From: CAZNEZ01 sp964572475
GTDB lineage: Bacteria > Bacillota > Clostridia > Lachnospirales > Lachnospiraceae
NCBI GenBank assembly: GCA_964572475.1
Contig: CAZNEZ010000010.1
Coordinates: 1-55,056, forward strand
Length of the DNA: 55,056 nucleotides
Direction: 5' to 3'
Below, piece by piece: positions 9,777 to 19,000 of this stretch. Every line of letters begins with the position of its first letter. The first letter of the stretch is position 1. The position numbers and the translations under genes are program-made. Under the pieces are notes generated by a model, which saw only the letters and a program-made list of their open reading frames with translations, had not been told where the DNA came from and did not search any database.

Positions 9777-9815
9777 ACGTTAACGAAGAAGTGCAAAGTA
9801 CTTCTTTGTTAATGT
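9777..9815. repeat. Long inverted repeat between divergent genes
   Basis: Arms 9777-9794 and 9798-9815 pair over 18 positions around an AAA loop. Three pairs are G-U when read as plus-strand RNA, whereas DNA-level symmetry is imperfect. It lies in the 5' region of the aldo/keto reductase and upstream of the response regulator, so it could be an operator or a folded leader. Confidence 0.55.
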
Positions 9816-9853
9816 ATGATGGTAGAATTATAACATACTATATTACACACTAG

Positions 9854-9873
9854 TAGAGTAAAATAGAGTAAAA
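9854..9873 (+). promoter_or_regulatory. Tandem TAGAGTAAAA repeat, candidate response-regulator site
   Basis: Two perfect, adjacent 10-base copies lie about 100 bases upstream of the OmpR-type regulator gene. Members of this family usually bind direct half-sites spaced by one helical turn, so autoregulation is plausible. This is inference from spacing only. Confidence 0.4.
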
Positions 9874-9970
9874 TACTATTACTTCAGAGGAAATTTTAAG
9901 TTTTAACAATTCTCAAACATTTATATGTTATACTTCATAATAATAATTGCAAAAGATTGGAGGAAACACA

Positions 9971-10642
9971 TTGATTAAAATACTAGTCGTAGAAGACGAT
10001 ACAAGCCTCAATAAATTAGTATGCTCATATCTTAATGATAGTGGCTTTGATGCTAATGGCTGTCTAAATGCAAATGATGCATATGAATCTATGTACAACA
10101 ACATGTTTGAACTTATTATTTCCGATATTATGATGCCTGAAATAGATGGATTTGAATTTGCAGGAAATGTGCGGCAGATTAATAAGACAATTCCAATACT
10201 ATTTATGTCAGCAAAGGATGATATTTTATCTAAGCAAAAAGGATTTAGACTAGGGATTGATGATTATATGGTTAAACCTATTGATCTGGATGAGCTATTG
10301 TTAAGAGTCAGGGCACTTCTTAGGAGGGCCAATATTGAGACAGAGAGGAAAATTAGCATAGGCAATCTTACTCTAGATGCAGATGCCATGACTGCTTTGG
10401 TAAATGAGCTTGATATACCTATAACTACTAGGGAATTTAACATTATGTATAAGCTGCTTTCATATCCTAACAAGACATTCTCAAGAGGACAGCTAATGGA
10501 CGAATTCTGGGGAATAGAAAGCGATACAGGACTACGCGCAGTAGATGTGTACATAACAAAACTAAGAGACAAGTTTTCCGAATGTGATGGATTCAAGGTA
10601 GTAACAGTAAGAGGGCTTGGATATAAGGCGGTGTTACAATGA
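9971..10642 (+). CDS. OmpR/PhoB-family response regulator
   Basis: The TTG at 9971 is the likely start, because TTGGAGG at 9957-9963 is ideally spaced; an earlier TTG at 9947 lacks a site. The 223-residue protein has a receiver domain (acidic pocket E8-D9-D10, phosphoacceptor Asp52 in IISDIMMPE, Lys in MVKPID) and a C-terminal winged helix (TTREFNIMYKLLSYPNKTFSRGQL, shown here in parts: TTREFNI, then FSRGQLMDEFWG, then VRGLGYKA). It overlaps the sensor kinase gene by ATGA, so the two are translationally coupled. Target genes probably include the small membrane-protein genes downstream (inference). Confidence 0.92.
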   Translation: MIKILVVEDDTSLNKLVCSYLNDSGFDANGCLNANDAYESMYNNMFELIISDIMMPEIDGFEFAGNVRQINKTIPILFMSAKDDILSKQKGFRLGIDDYMVKPIDLDELLLRVRALLRRANIETERKISIGNLTLDADAMTALVNELDIPITTREFNIMYKLLSYPNKTFSRGQLMDEFWGIESDTGLRAVDVYITKLRDKFSECDGFKVVTVRGLGYKAVLQ

Positions 10643-11709
10643 AAAAAAGCCTATTTTCAGCACGAAGTTATCTGCTGTTTTTTGCAGGAACCGCATTTAT
10701 CGTAACTAATTGTATGCTGCTATTTCTGAATAATCTGGATGTGATTCCAGAGAATATTGAAAAAAGCGCAATTGTAACTTTTGTAAATGTTATCTTTTTA
10801 AGTTTTCTATTATGTGTATTTGATGCAATTAGGAGAAAGATAACGATAGAACGACCAATTAAGAGGATACTTAGGGCTACAGAACGTATAACAGCCGGAG
10901 ATTTTAAGGCAAGAATTGAACCTTTGCATGGTCTGGAAAATGCTAACGAGTTGGATGAGATTATTAAGAATTTTAATATAATGTCTGAAGAATTGTCAGG
11001 AACAGAAACACTTCGCACAGATTTTATTGCAAATGTGTCACATGAGCTGAAGACACCTCTTTCAATAATACAAAATTATGCAACAATGTTACAGAATCCT
11101 AATATTACTACAGAACGACAGGTAGATTATGCGAAAACTATTTCTGAAGCATCACGAAGGCTGACAAGCATGATTACTAACATACTAAAACTTAATAAGC
11201 TAGAGAATCAGCAGATATTTCCAGAAGTAAGAAAGTATGACTTGGGTAATCAGCTCTGCGACTGTATTCTTGGATTTGAGGAAGAATTTGAGAAAAAAGA
11301 ATTAGATATAAAAACAGATATAGATGAACAGATTATGGTGGATACAGATTCTCAATTATTGGAATTAGTATGGAATAATTTATTGTCAAATGCAGTTAAA
11401 TTCACTGGAACTGGTGGGGTAATTACAATAAGTCTTAAAACAGAAAGCGAATATGCAGTAGTGCATATACAGGATACAGGTTGTGGAATTAGTACAGAAG
11501 TTGGAACGCATATATTTGAAAAGTTCTATCAAGGAGATAAATCCCATGCAACTGTAGGAAATGGATTAGGTCTGGCACTTGTGAAGCGTGTTATAGACAT
11601 TGTGGGTGGTGAAATATCTGTTAAAAGTGAATTAGGTAAAGGAACTCTATTTGTTGTAAAACTAAAAATAAATCTAGATGAAGATAATATCAGGAAAGGA
11701 ATCAAGTAA
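10639..11709 (+). CDS. Sensor histidine kinase of the two-component pair
   Basis: A 356-residue membrane kinase. Two transmembrane helices lie at about residues 10-30 and 44-62 with only a very short outer loop. This suggests sensing within the membrane, as in intramembrane-sensing kinases that watch cell-envelope stress or antimicrobial peptides. A HAMP-like linker (about 63-118) precedes the HisKA domain with His135 (ANVSHELKTP). The ATPase domain shows the N box (WNNLLSNAVKF), G1 (DTGCGIS) and G2 (GNGLGLALVK). It overlaps both neighbours and is one transcript with the regulator and the next gene. Confidence 0.92.
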   Translation: MKKSLFSARSYLLFFAGTAFIVTNCMLLFLNNLDVIPENIEKSAIVTFVNVIFLSFLLCVFDAIRRKITIERPIKRILRATERITAGDFKARIEPLHGLENANELDEIIKNFNIMSEELSGTETLRTDFIANVSHELKTPLSIIQNYATMLQNPNITTERQVDYAKTISEASRRLTSMITNILKLNKLENQQIFPEVRKYDLGNQLCDCILGFEEEFEKKELDIKTDIDEQIMVDTDSQLLELVWNNLLSNAVKFTGTGGVITISLKTESEYAVVHIQDTGCGISTEVGTHIFEKFYQGDKSHATVGNGLGLALVKRVIDIVGGEISVKSELGKGTLFVVKLKINLDEDNIRKGIK

Positions 11710-12083
11710 TGGAAGAGAATGAAGTTAAAGAGACTTTCGCATATTCATACTCAGCTAAGGAGCAAGAGGAGGTAGAAAAGATACGGCGCAAATATGTTCC
11801 CAAAGAGGAAGATAAGATGGAGACGCTTCGCAGATTAGATCAGAGCGTAACAGTTCCTGGGACAGTAGTGTCTATAATAGTAGGTGTAATTGGTACACTA
11901 GTATTCGGCTTAGGTATGTGCTGTGTACTAGAATGGAAAATGTTACTGGCTGGAATTATAATCGGAATAATAGGTGCTATCGGAATTGCATTAGCATATC
12001 CTATATGTATTTATTTAAACAAGAAGCAGCGTGAAAAAGTAGCACCGCAGATAATAAAACTCGCAGCAGAATTGAAAAAATAG
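11709..12083 (+). CDS. Small two-helix membrane protein with GMC motif
   Basis: The 124-residue product has a highly charged N-terminal half (about residues 1-48) and two transmembrane helices (about 52-75 and 80-100), then a basic tail. The first helix ends in LVFGLGMCCVLEW and the second begins LLAGIIIGIIG. The same pattern occurs twice in the protein encoded at 12565-12933. The start overlaps the kinase stop by one base, so it belongs to the two-component operon. I do not recognise the family; the cotranscription suggests an accessory or output membrane protein of the sensing system. Confidence 0.7.
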   Translation: MEENEVKETFAYSYSAKEQEEVEKIRRKYVPKEEDKMETLRRLDQSVTVPGTVVSIIVGVIGTLVFGLGMCCVLEWKMLLAGIIIGIIGAIGIALAYPICIYLNKKQREKVAPQIIKLAAELKK

Positions 12084-12091
12084 AAAATGAT

Positions 12092-12129
12092 ATTAATAAA
12101 GCGCTCACGTTAGTGAGCGCTTTATTAAT
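12092..12129 (+). terminator. Terminator after the two-component operon
   Basis: A perfect 17-base-pair stem (12092-12108 with 12113-12129) closes a GTTA loop. The core GCGCTCAC/GTGAGCGC is followed by TTTATTAATT. The same core is reused at 12190-12213, so this is both a terminator and a repeated element. Confidence 0.8.
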
Positions 12130-12164
12130 TAAATAGAAAACAACATCAATCAGTAAACCATTTC

Positions 12165-12213
12165 AGAAGAATTGCAACGCAATTCTTCTAAGCGCTCACG
12201 TTAGTGAGCGCTT
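12165..12213 (+). repeat. Composite double hairpin (dispersed palindrome), copy 1
   Basis: The first hairpin pairs 12165-12175 with 12179-12189 (11 pairs, AAC loop). The second pairs 12190-12199 with 12204-12213 and has the GTTA loop seen in the terminator at 12092. A related composite occurs at 21854-21907, where the first hairpin keeps the AAC loop and the second has compensating changes. Confidence 0.75.
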
Positions 12214-12325
12214 TATTAATGTAATTCAAACAATTTATAAACAATCTACAAACATATTTATTCTATTATACATTTGTCAGATGGATAAACAACTATCAAA
12301 GAATAGAAAAAAGGAGATTTATATT

Positions 12326-12565
12326 ATGGCAAAGTCAAAATTGGTTAAAGTAAACAAAAAAATTGAAGAAAAGGTTGTAGGAGGGTATAAGAAAATCGAG
12401 AATGGAGTTACAGGAGGATTTAATAAGATAGCAGACAAATTTGTAGATAACTATCTTACTAGAGATAATGAAACAGTTGAAGAAGCAAAGAAAAGATTGG
12501 CTCAGGAACAAGAGGAAAGAAAAAACAAAAGTGAGAGTATATCAGAAAAGGCAGGTAGATTATAA
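12326..12565 (+). CDS. Small charged helical protein
   Basis: The start at 12326 is preferred because AAGGAG lies 10 bases upstream; the ATG at 12281 has no site. The 79-residue product is rich in Lys and Glu with no membrane helix. It contains a near repeat (EKVVGGYKKIENGVTGGFNK) resembling an amphipathic helix with glycine-pair hinges, then a coiled-coil-like charged tail. It overlaps the next membrane-protein gene by one base (TAATG), so the products likely act together. No family recognised; by position it may be a cytoplasmic partner of the GMC-motif membrane proteins. Confidence 0.65.
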   Translation: MAKSKLVKVNKKIEEKVVGGYKKIENGVTGGFNKIADKFVDNYLTRDNETVEEAKKRLAQEQEERKNKSESISEKAGRL

Positions 12566-12933
12566 TGAAAAAAAGTAGTTTTGTAGCAATGATATTAGGA
12601 ACAATCGGAGGAATATTGTTCGCATTAGGAATGTGTATGTGTTTAATTACAGAGTGGAATTCATTTAAACCAGGCGTAATCATGGGTGTTGTAGGAATTG
12701 TAGTGTTGTTATGTATGACATTTATATGGAGAAAGATGGAGAAAAAGGCACCAATTAAGCTTTCAGGTAAGACAATAGGAGCAACATTAATAGGAATAGT
12801 AGGAGCTTTATTATTAGGTGTAGGAATGTGCTTAACGATGGTATGGAGCAATATGATAGCTGGAATAATTATAGGGTTGGTTGGAATAATAGTATTATTA
12901 AGCTTAATTCCGTTTATAAAAGGGTTAAAGTAG
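12565..12933 (+). CDS. Four-helix membrane protein with duplicated GMC motif
   Basis: The 122-residue protein consists of two homologous halves. Each has a helix pair of the form GxxGGxLFALGMC, then W, then GVIMGVVGIVVLL (first half) or LLLGVGMC, then W, then GIIIGLVGIIVLL (second half). The halves are joined by a basic loop (WRKMEKKAPIKL). The same helix pair forms the single membrane unit of the protein at 11709-12083, so the two genes are paralogues and this one arose by internal duplication. Function unknown; proximity to an intramembrane-type sensor kinase suggests a role in envelope stress. Confidence 0.7.
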   Translation: MKKSSFVAMILGTIGGILFALGMCMCLITEWNSFKPGVIMGVVGIVVLLCMTFIWRKMEKKAPIKLSGKTIGATLIGIVGALLLGVGMCLTMVWSNMIAGIIIGLVGIIVLLSLIPFIKGLK

Positions 12934-12952
12934 TTACATATTAAAGTCAAAA

Positions 12953-13003
12953 AAATGTTTATTACTTGCTATAGATTATAACTATAGCAAGTAATAAACA
13001 TTT
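12953..13003 (+). terminator. Strong hairpin terminator
   Basis: A perfect 22-pair stem joins 12953-12974 to 12982-13003 around a seven-base loop. The 3' arm ends in TTT, and the 5' arm starts with a run of A, so it could end transcription on either strand. It isolates the small membrane-protein genes from the MetQ gene. Confidence 0.8.
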
Positions 13004-13083
13004 CATATTATTCAGCTGGGAAATAACATGCTATATTATGGAGCATAATAAAAAGCAAATAGCTTTGCAGAAAGAGGTATAGC

Positions 13084-13941
13084 ATGAGAATTAAAAAATT
13101 ATTATCAGTAGTACTCACAGTAGCATTATTAACAGTTGGAGTTACAGGATGCAGTAACTCTAAAAAAGAAGAATCAAGTGATAAAACAACAGTTAAGTTA
13201 GGTGTTGTTGGTGCGATATATGAAGATTTATGGAAACCAGCAATAGAAAAACTGAAGGAAGAAGACATTAATCTTGAGATAGTACAGTTTTCAGATTATT
13301 CAACACCCAATAGCGCATTAAATAGCGGTGAAATTGATTTAAATGCATTTCAGCATCAGATTTTTCTGGATTCAGATGTATCAAGTAATGGATATGGAAT
13401 AGAAGCTATTGCATATTCATTTATTATTCCACTTAATCTATATTCAAATAAGGTTACAAGCGTAAAATATATAAAAGATGGAGATATTGTAGCTATTCCA
13501 AACGATGTAACTAATGGAGGAAGAGCATTAAAAGTATTAGAATCAGCAGGATTAATCACATTAAAGTCAAACGAAGAGACAAGTCCAACAGTTAATGACA
13601 TTGAAAAATATAATGTCAAAATAGAGATAAAAGAATTGGCAGCTAATACAATTCCTTCAGTTTTACCAGACATTACAGCAGGAATAGTTAATGGTGGATT
13701 TGCACTTGATTATGGTCTAAAGGTAGAAGATGCAATATATAAGGATACAAGTATTAATGAATCAGTATATTGGAATATTATTGCAGCTAAAAGTGACAAT
13801 CTTAAGGATGATGCAAAACTTCAAATATATAAGAAAGTTATATCAGCATTTCAGACTGAAGAGACAGAAAAGGTATTTAATGATACATTTGGCGGATACT
13901 TTGTAAAAGCAGGCTGGGATAAAGATTTGCTTAATAAGTAA
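13084..13941 (+). CDS. MetQ/NlpA-family substrate-binding lipoprotein
   Basis: A 285-residue lipoprotein with signal peptide and lipobox (GVTGC, Cys at about 23). The mature part matches the NlpA family that delivers methionine or related thio-compounds to a MetNI transporter: KLGVVGAIYEDLWKPA, VQFSDYSTPNSALNSGEIDLNAFQH (given in parts: FSDYSTPN, LNAFQHQIFLD) and TAGIVNGGFALDYG. No metN or metI gene lies in the window, so the permease must be elsewhere or the ligand differs. It is followed at 45 bases by an M20 amidohydrolase, suggesting uptake and deacylation of an N-acylated amino acid (inference). Confidence 0.85.
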   Translation: MRIKKLLSVVLTVALLTVGVTGCSNSKKEESSDKTTVKLGVVGAIYEDLWKPAIEKLKEEDINLEIVQFSDYSTPNSALNSGEIDLNAFQHQIFLDSDVSSNGYGIEAIAYSFIIPLNLYSNKVTSVKYIKDGDIVAIPNDVTNGGRALKVLESAGLITLKSNEETSPTVNDIEKYNVKIEIKELAANTIPSVLPDITAGIVNGGFALDYGLKVEDAIYKDTSINESVYWNIIAAKSDNLKDDAKLQIYKKVISAFQTEETEKVFNDTFGGYFVKAGWDKDLLNK

Positions 13942-13985
13942 AAAAGTTAAGTAGCATAATATATTAGCAATAGAAAGAGGCATTT

Positions 13986-15173
13986 ATGTTTATAAAAGAT
14001 TATGTACTTGAACAAAAAGATTATATGATTAAGCTTAGAAGATATTTTCATCAGAATCCAGAAATAAGTCTTTTAGAATATAATACAGCTAGTAGAATTG
14101 AAGAAGAATTAGATAAATTAGAGATTCCTCATAAGAGAATTGGAAAAACAGGAGTATTAGCATATATAGAGCATATTCTGGATAATGATAATAGCAGAAC
14201 AATAGCACTGAGAGCAGATATTGATGCATTAAGAATTCAGGAAAAGAATGACAATATAGATTTTAAAAGCGTGAATGACGGTATTATGCATGCATGTGGC
14301 CATGATGCACATGCAGCAGCTCTTCTGGGAGCAGCCAAGATTCTAAAATCAATGGAAGCTCAGATTAATGGGAAAGTTCTATTTATATTTCAGCAGGCAG
14401 AAGAAATAGGTGGCGGCGCTAAACATTTTATAGAAAATAATATATTAGATGGAGTTGACCGAATTTTAGGAATACATGTTGCCAGCTACTTAAATATAGG
14501 TAAGATAGGAATTAATCAGGGTGAAAGTAATGCCAGCTGCGATTATTTTAAGATAAAAGTAACAGGTAAGAGCGCCCATGTATCAAAGCCCCATACAGGT
14601 ATCGATGCAGTATATATTACAAGTCAGATAGTAGTTGCACTTCAGTCTATAGTTGCCAGAAATCTTGATCCACTTGAATCAGGAGTTGTTGGAATAGGAA
14701 AGTTTACAGCAGGTACAAATTATAATATTATTGCAAATGAAGCTGTATTAGAGGGAACAACAAGAGCTTTTAACAATAATATTAGAAAGCTGATTAATGA
14801 TAAGGTTAGTTCAATAGCAAAACTAACGGCAGAGACATATGGAGCTACGGCAGAAGTAGAATTTATAGACTATGCCAGTCCACTTGTTAACGATTTGGAT
14901 GTTACAAATGAAATATCTGAGGTGGCAGGGCAGATTGTATCTAATGAAAATATAATTAAAAATGCTGGTAAAAATATGATGGCAGATGATTTCGCAGAAT
15001 ATTTATTAAATACAAAAGGTGCATATGTATTTGTAGGTTCAAGTAAAGATGAATCAACAAGCTATCCTCATCACCACGAAAAATTCAATATTGATGAGGA
15101 AGCAATTCTTGTATCAGCAAATCTTTATGTAGATTATGTAAAAAAAACCATTATTAAGGGTAGTTATAATTGA
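13986..15173 (+). CDS. M20-family amidohydrolase (N-acyl amino acid / hippurate hydrolase type)
   Basis: A 395-residue cytoplasmic metallohydrolase. The metal site is visible as ALRADIDALRI, HACGHDAHAA, QQAEEIGGGAKHF, and a late His in SYPHHHEKF. The dimerisation domain lies around residues 180-290 (KSAHVSKPHTGIDAV). The family removes acyl groups from N-acyl amino acids, peptides or N-acetyl-diaminopimelate; the exact substrate is not decidable. The adjacent MetQ-like binding protein points to an acylated amino-acid salvage route rather than lysine biosynthesis. Confidence 0.85.
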   Translation: MFIKDYVLEQKDYMIKLRRYFHQNPEISLLEYNTASRIEEELDKLEIPHKRIGKTGVLAYIEHILDNDNSRTIALRADIDALRIQEKNDNIDFKSVNDGIMHACGHDAHAAALLGAAKILKSMEAQINGKVLFIFQQAEEIGGGAKHFIENNILDGVDRILGIHVASYLNIGKIGINQGESNASCDYFKIKVTGKSAHVSKPHTGIDAVYITSQIVVALQSIVARNLDPLESGVVGIGKFTAGTNYNIIANEAVLEGTTRAFNNNIRKLINDKVSSIAKLTAETYGATAEVEFIDYASPLVNDLDVTNEISEVAGQIVSNENIIKNAGKNMMADDFAEYLLNTKGAYVFVGSSKDESTSYPHHHEKFNIDEEAILVSANLYVDYVKKTIIKGSYN

Positions 15174-15236
15174 TATTGTTTTGTGATATAGTTCCAAATA
15201 TAAAAAGCAGGAAAGCATTTTAGAAAGGAACTAAGT

Positions 15237-15953
15237 ATGAAAGATTTATCAATATATTTAAGAAAAAATGGAGATCCAGATTTTAGCGTTATAGAAAGCT
15301 TAAACTATGATTTTGCAACCTATAAATATAGTACTAATGATTTTCGTTTTGAATTCATTAGCGAATATATTAAATATATGAGAGAGGTATATTCTATTGA
15401 GGTATATAATTGTAAAATACAGATGCCATCAGCAAGTATCTCCTTTATAAATGATTTTGTTAATTTTTATATTTTTACAACTAATTTAGATAATGAAAAA
15501 TACAATTTTAGAATAGATGATAAGAATGATGTATATGTAAAGGCATTTTATAAGATTCTTGATAGAATAGAGCTGCCAGGTATACCGGAAGATTTGAAAG
15601 TCAATTTTATTATTCAGGACATAGACAAAATTCGTAATTCATATTTATTAAAGAAGGCTTGCAATTTTGTAAATGATGATATTCAGGAACATTTTTCAGA
15701 GGTATCAAAGATAGCATTTTGGGATATTTACTATATATGTATAAAGTCGGATAAATATAATATGGTTTCAAGTAATGTTAAATATATGGAAGACATTAAG
15801 CAGTATTGCTTTAATACAGTTAAAAGATGGGATTCTGATAATATTATTTCATACGACAAATTTAATATAAGAATAGAGAATGAAGCTATATATAGAAGAA
15901 TGGGTCAACATTATTTCAACAGTGATGCAATGTTTGATTGTATTTTAGTATAG
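15237..15953 (+). CDS. Uncharacterised 238-residue protein
   Basis: The ORF starts 63 bases after the amidohydrolase with a good AAGGA site. It encodes an acidic, aromatic-rich soluble protein (many Tyr, Phe, Asn, Asp) with no signal peptide, membrane helix or catalytic motif that I recognise. Alternating hydrophobic pattern suggests a mixed alpha/beta fold. It may be cotranscribed with the amidohydrolase and is followed by a hairpin before nifJ. I cannot assign a function. Confidence 0.65.
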   Translation: MKDLSIYLRKNGDPDFSVIESLNYDFATYKYSTNDFRFEFISEYIKYMREVYSIEVYNCKIQMPSASISFINDFVNFYIFTTNLDNEKYNFRIDDKNDVYVKAFYKILDRIELPGIPEDLKVNFIIQDIDKIRNSYLLKKACNFVNDDIQEHFSEVSKIAFWDIYYICIKSDKYNMVSSNVKYMEDIKQYCFNTVKRWDSDNIISYDKFNIRIENEAIYRRMGQHYFNSDAMFDCILV

Positions 15954-15970
15954 ATTTTCTGGAATCTGCC

Positions 15971-16002
15971 TAAACTTATAGAATATATGTGATATAAGTT
16001 TA
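15971..16002. repeat. Inverted repeat in the nifJ leader
   Basis: TAAACTTATA at 15971-15980 is complementary to TATAAGTTTA at 15993-16002, with a flanking GC pair possible. It lies about 20 bases before the start codon of nifJ and just before its ribosome binding site (CAGGAGG). It could be a terminator of the previous gene or an operator; it does not match the Rex consensus. Confidence 0.5.
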
Positions 16003-16021
16003 GCTTTCAGGAGGTCTATAA

Positions 16022-19000
16022 ATGTTAGTAAGAGAACAAAAAACTATGGATGGAAACGTGGCAGCAGCCCACGTTTCTTATGCTTATAGTGATGTTGCAG
16101 CCATCTATCCCATTACGCCGTCATCTACAATGGCTGAAATAACGGATGAGTGGGCTGTTGCAGGTAAAAAGAATATATTTGGCCAAAAGGTACAGGTTAC
16201 GGAGATGCAGTCTGAAGCAGGAGCAGCAGGAGCTGTGCATGGCTCTCTTACAGCAGGTGCATTAACTACAACATTTACAGCATCACAAGGACTTTTACTA
16301 ATGATTCCTAATCTATATAAGATAGCTGGTGAACAATTGCCGGGTGTATTTAATGTTGCAGCAAGAGCAATAGCAACACATGCGTTATCAATATTTGGAG
16401 ATCATTCTGATATTTATGCATGCAGGCAGACGGGTGTAGCAATGCTTGCTTCGGCAAGTGTACAGGAGGTTATGGATTTAACGCCAGTCGCACATATTGT
16501 AGCATTAAGGGGGAAAATACCATTTATTAATTTTTTTGACGGATTTAGAACCTCACATGAAATGCAGAAAGTGGAATGCTGGGATTATGAAACACTTAAG
16601 GAAATGATAAACAATAAGCTTAATACAAACTATCTTTTATTTTCATATTATGGAGATGAAAATTCTGAGCAGATTATTATTGCAATGGGTTCAGTATGTC
16701 AGACTGTAGAAGAAACAATAGATTATTTGAATGAATCAGGAAAGAAAACAGGGCTTATTAATGTTCATTTATATAGACCATTTAGTGTAAAGCATCTGAT
16801 AGAGGCTATACCAGACACAGTTAAGAAGATAACTGTCCTTGATAGGACTAAAGAACCAGGCGGAATTGGAGAACCACTTTATATTGATGTAGTTGCAGCC
16901 TTAAGAAATACGAAATTTCATGATATAGAGATATATTGTGGAAGATATGGACTCGGATCAAAAGATACTACGGCTGACCAGATTAATGCCGTATTTAATA
17001 ATAACGAAAAAAAGAAATTTACAATAGGAATTGTAGATGATGTGACACATTTATCTTTAGATATAACACAACATATAAATGCTGAACCTAAAGAAAATAT
17101 TAGCTGCAAATTTTGGGGACTGGGAGCAGATGGTACAGTTGGTGCTAATAAAAATTCTATTAAAATAATCGGTAAGAGTACAGATATGTATGTGCAGGCT
17201 TATTTTGATTATGATTCCAAAAAGTCAGGTGGATTAACTGTATCACATTTAAGATTTGGACATAAGCCAATTAAGACAGCATATCTAGTAGAACATGCTA
17301 ACTTTGTGGCCTGTCATAACCCCACTTATATTCGTAAATATAATATGGTACAGGAAGTTAAAGATGGTGGAACATTTCTGCTTAATTGTGCATGGTCAGG
17401 AGATGAGCTTGAAAAAAATATTCCAGGACAAATTAAAAGCTATATAGCCAAACACAATATTAATTTTTACACAATTGATGGAATTGAAGTTGGTAAGAAA
17501 ATAGGACTAAATAGTAAGATTAATACAATACTACAATCTGCATTTTTTGCATTGTCGGGAATTATTCCAATAGAGGAAGCTAAAAGACTTATGAAAGAAG
17601 CAGCAAAAGCCAGCTATCAGATTAAGGGTGATAAGATAGTAGAAATGAATTATAAGGCAATTGACATGGGGGCAGATGCACTTGTTAGGGTTAAGGTTCC
17701 TGATTCCTGGAAAGATGCAGATTATGAACCTCTTGATACAGATATTATGCCTGATAGAGAGGAGGTTATTAGGTTTGTTAAAACAATTCAACATCCTATT
17801 AGCAGACATGAGGGAGATTTGCTGCCAGTATCAGCATTTTTAGAATATGTAGATGGAAGTACTCCATCTGGAACAGCTGCTCATGAGCGTAGAAATGTTG
17901 CAGTTGATGTTCCAGTTTGGCAAAGTGAAAACTGCATTCAATGTAATAGATGTTCATATGTGTGTCCACATGCAGTAATCAGACCATTTGTAATGACGGA
18001 AGAAGAAGTAAAGGCTGCACCTAGTGGGATTAATACAATTCCAATGGTTGGAATGCCAGAATACAGATTTATGATTGGAATTTCATATACGGATTGTACT
18101 GGATGTGGCTCCTGTGCAGGAGTGTGTCCTGGAAAAAAGGATAAAAAGGCTCTTATTATGTATCCAGCATTTGAACATGCAGAAAAACAACAGTATTTTG
18201 ATTTTGCAAAAGCATTGCCAATTAAAGAAAATGCTGTTGAGAAATTTAAAGAAACTACAGTTAAAGGAAGTCAGTTAAAACAGCCACTTTTTGAATATTC
18301 GGGTGCCTGTGCAGGATGCGGAGAAAACCCATATGACAAGCTGGTTACACAATTATATGGAGATAGAATGTATATTGCAAATGCAACGGGATGCTCTTCA
18401 ATATGGGGAAACTCTTCTCCATCTACACCTTATACCGTAAACAAGTGCGGTAAGGGACCAGCCTGGTCAAATTCTCTTTTTGAAGATGCAGCAGAATTTG
18501 GGTATGGAATGTTACTTGCTGAACGTGCAATTAGGGATGGATTAAAAGATAAGATTGAAACTCTGATTCAGTATATAGATGGTGATACAGATAAAGAGAT
18601 AGATAAAGAGACAGATGTGAATATTGAAGAGTCAGATGGACAGACCAAATGTGAGCAGGTAAAAACAGCATGTAAGAGCTGGCTTAATACATTTAGTGAT
18701 GGATTATTGAATGGAAAAGCTTCAAAAAATCTGGAAGAGGCATTACAAAAAGTTGATACATGCGAAATATGTAAAGAAAAGTCTGATATAATAAAGAAAA
18801 TTCTTTTAAATAAAGATTTTCTATCTAAAAAATCCCAATGGATATATGGTGGTGATGGCTGGGCGTATGATATTGGTTTTGGTGGATTAGACCATGTTCT
18901 AGCGAGTGGTCAGGATATTAATGTAATGGTTTTTGATACGGAAGTATATTCCAATACTGGTGGTCAGGCTTCTAAAGCTACGCCACTTGGCGCAGTTGCA

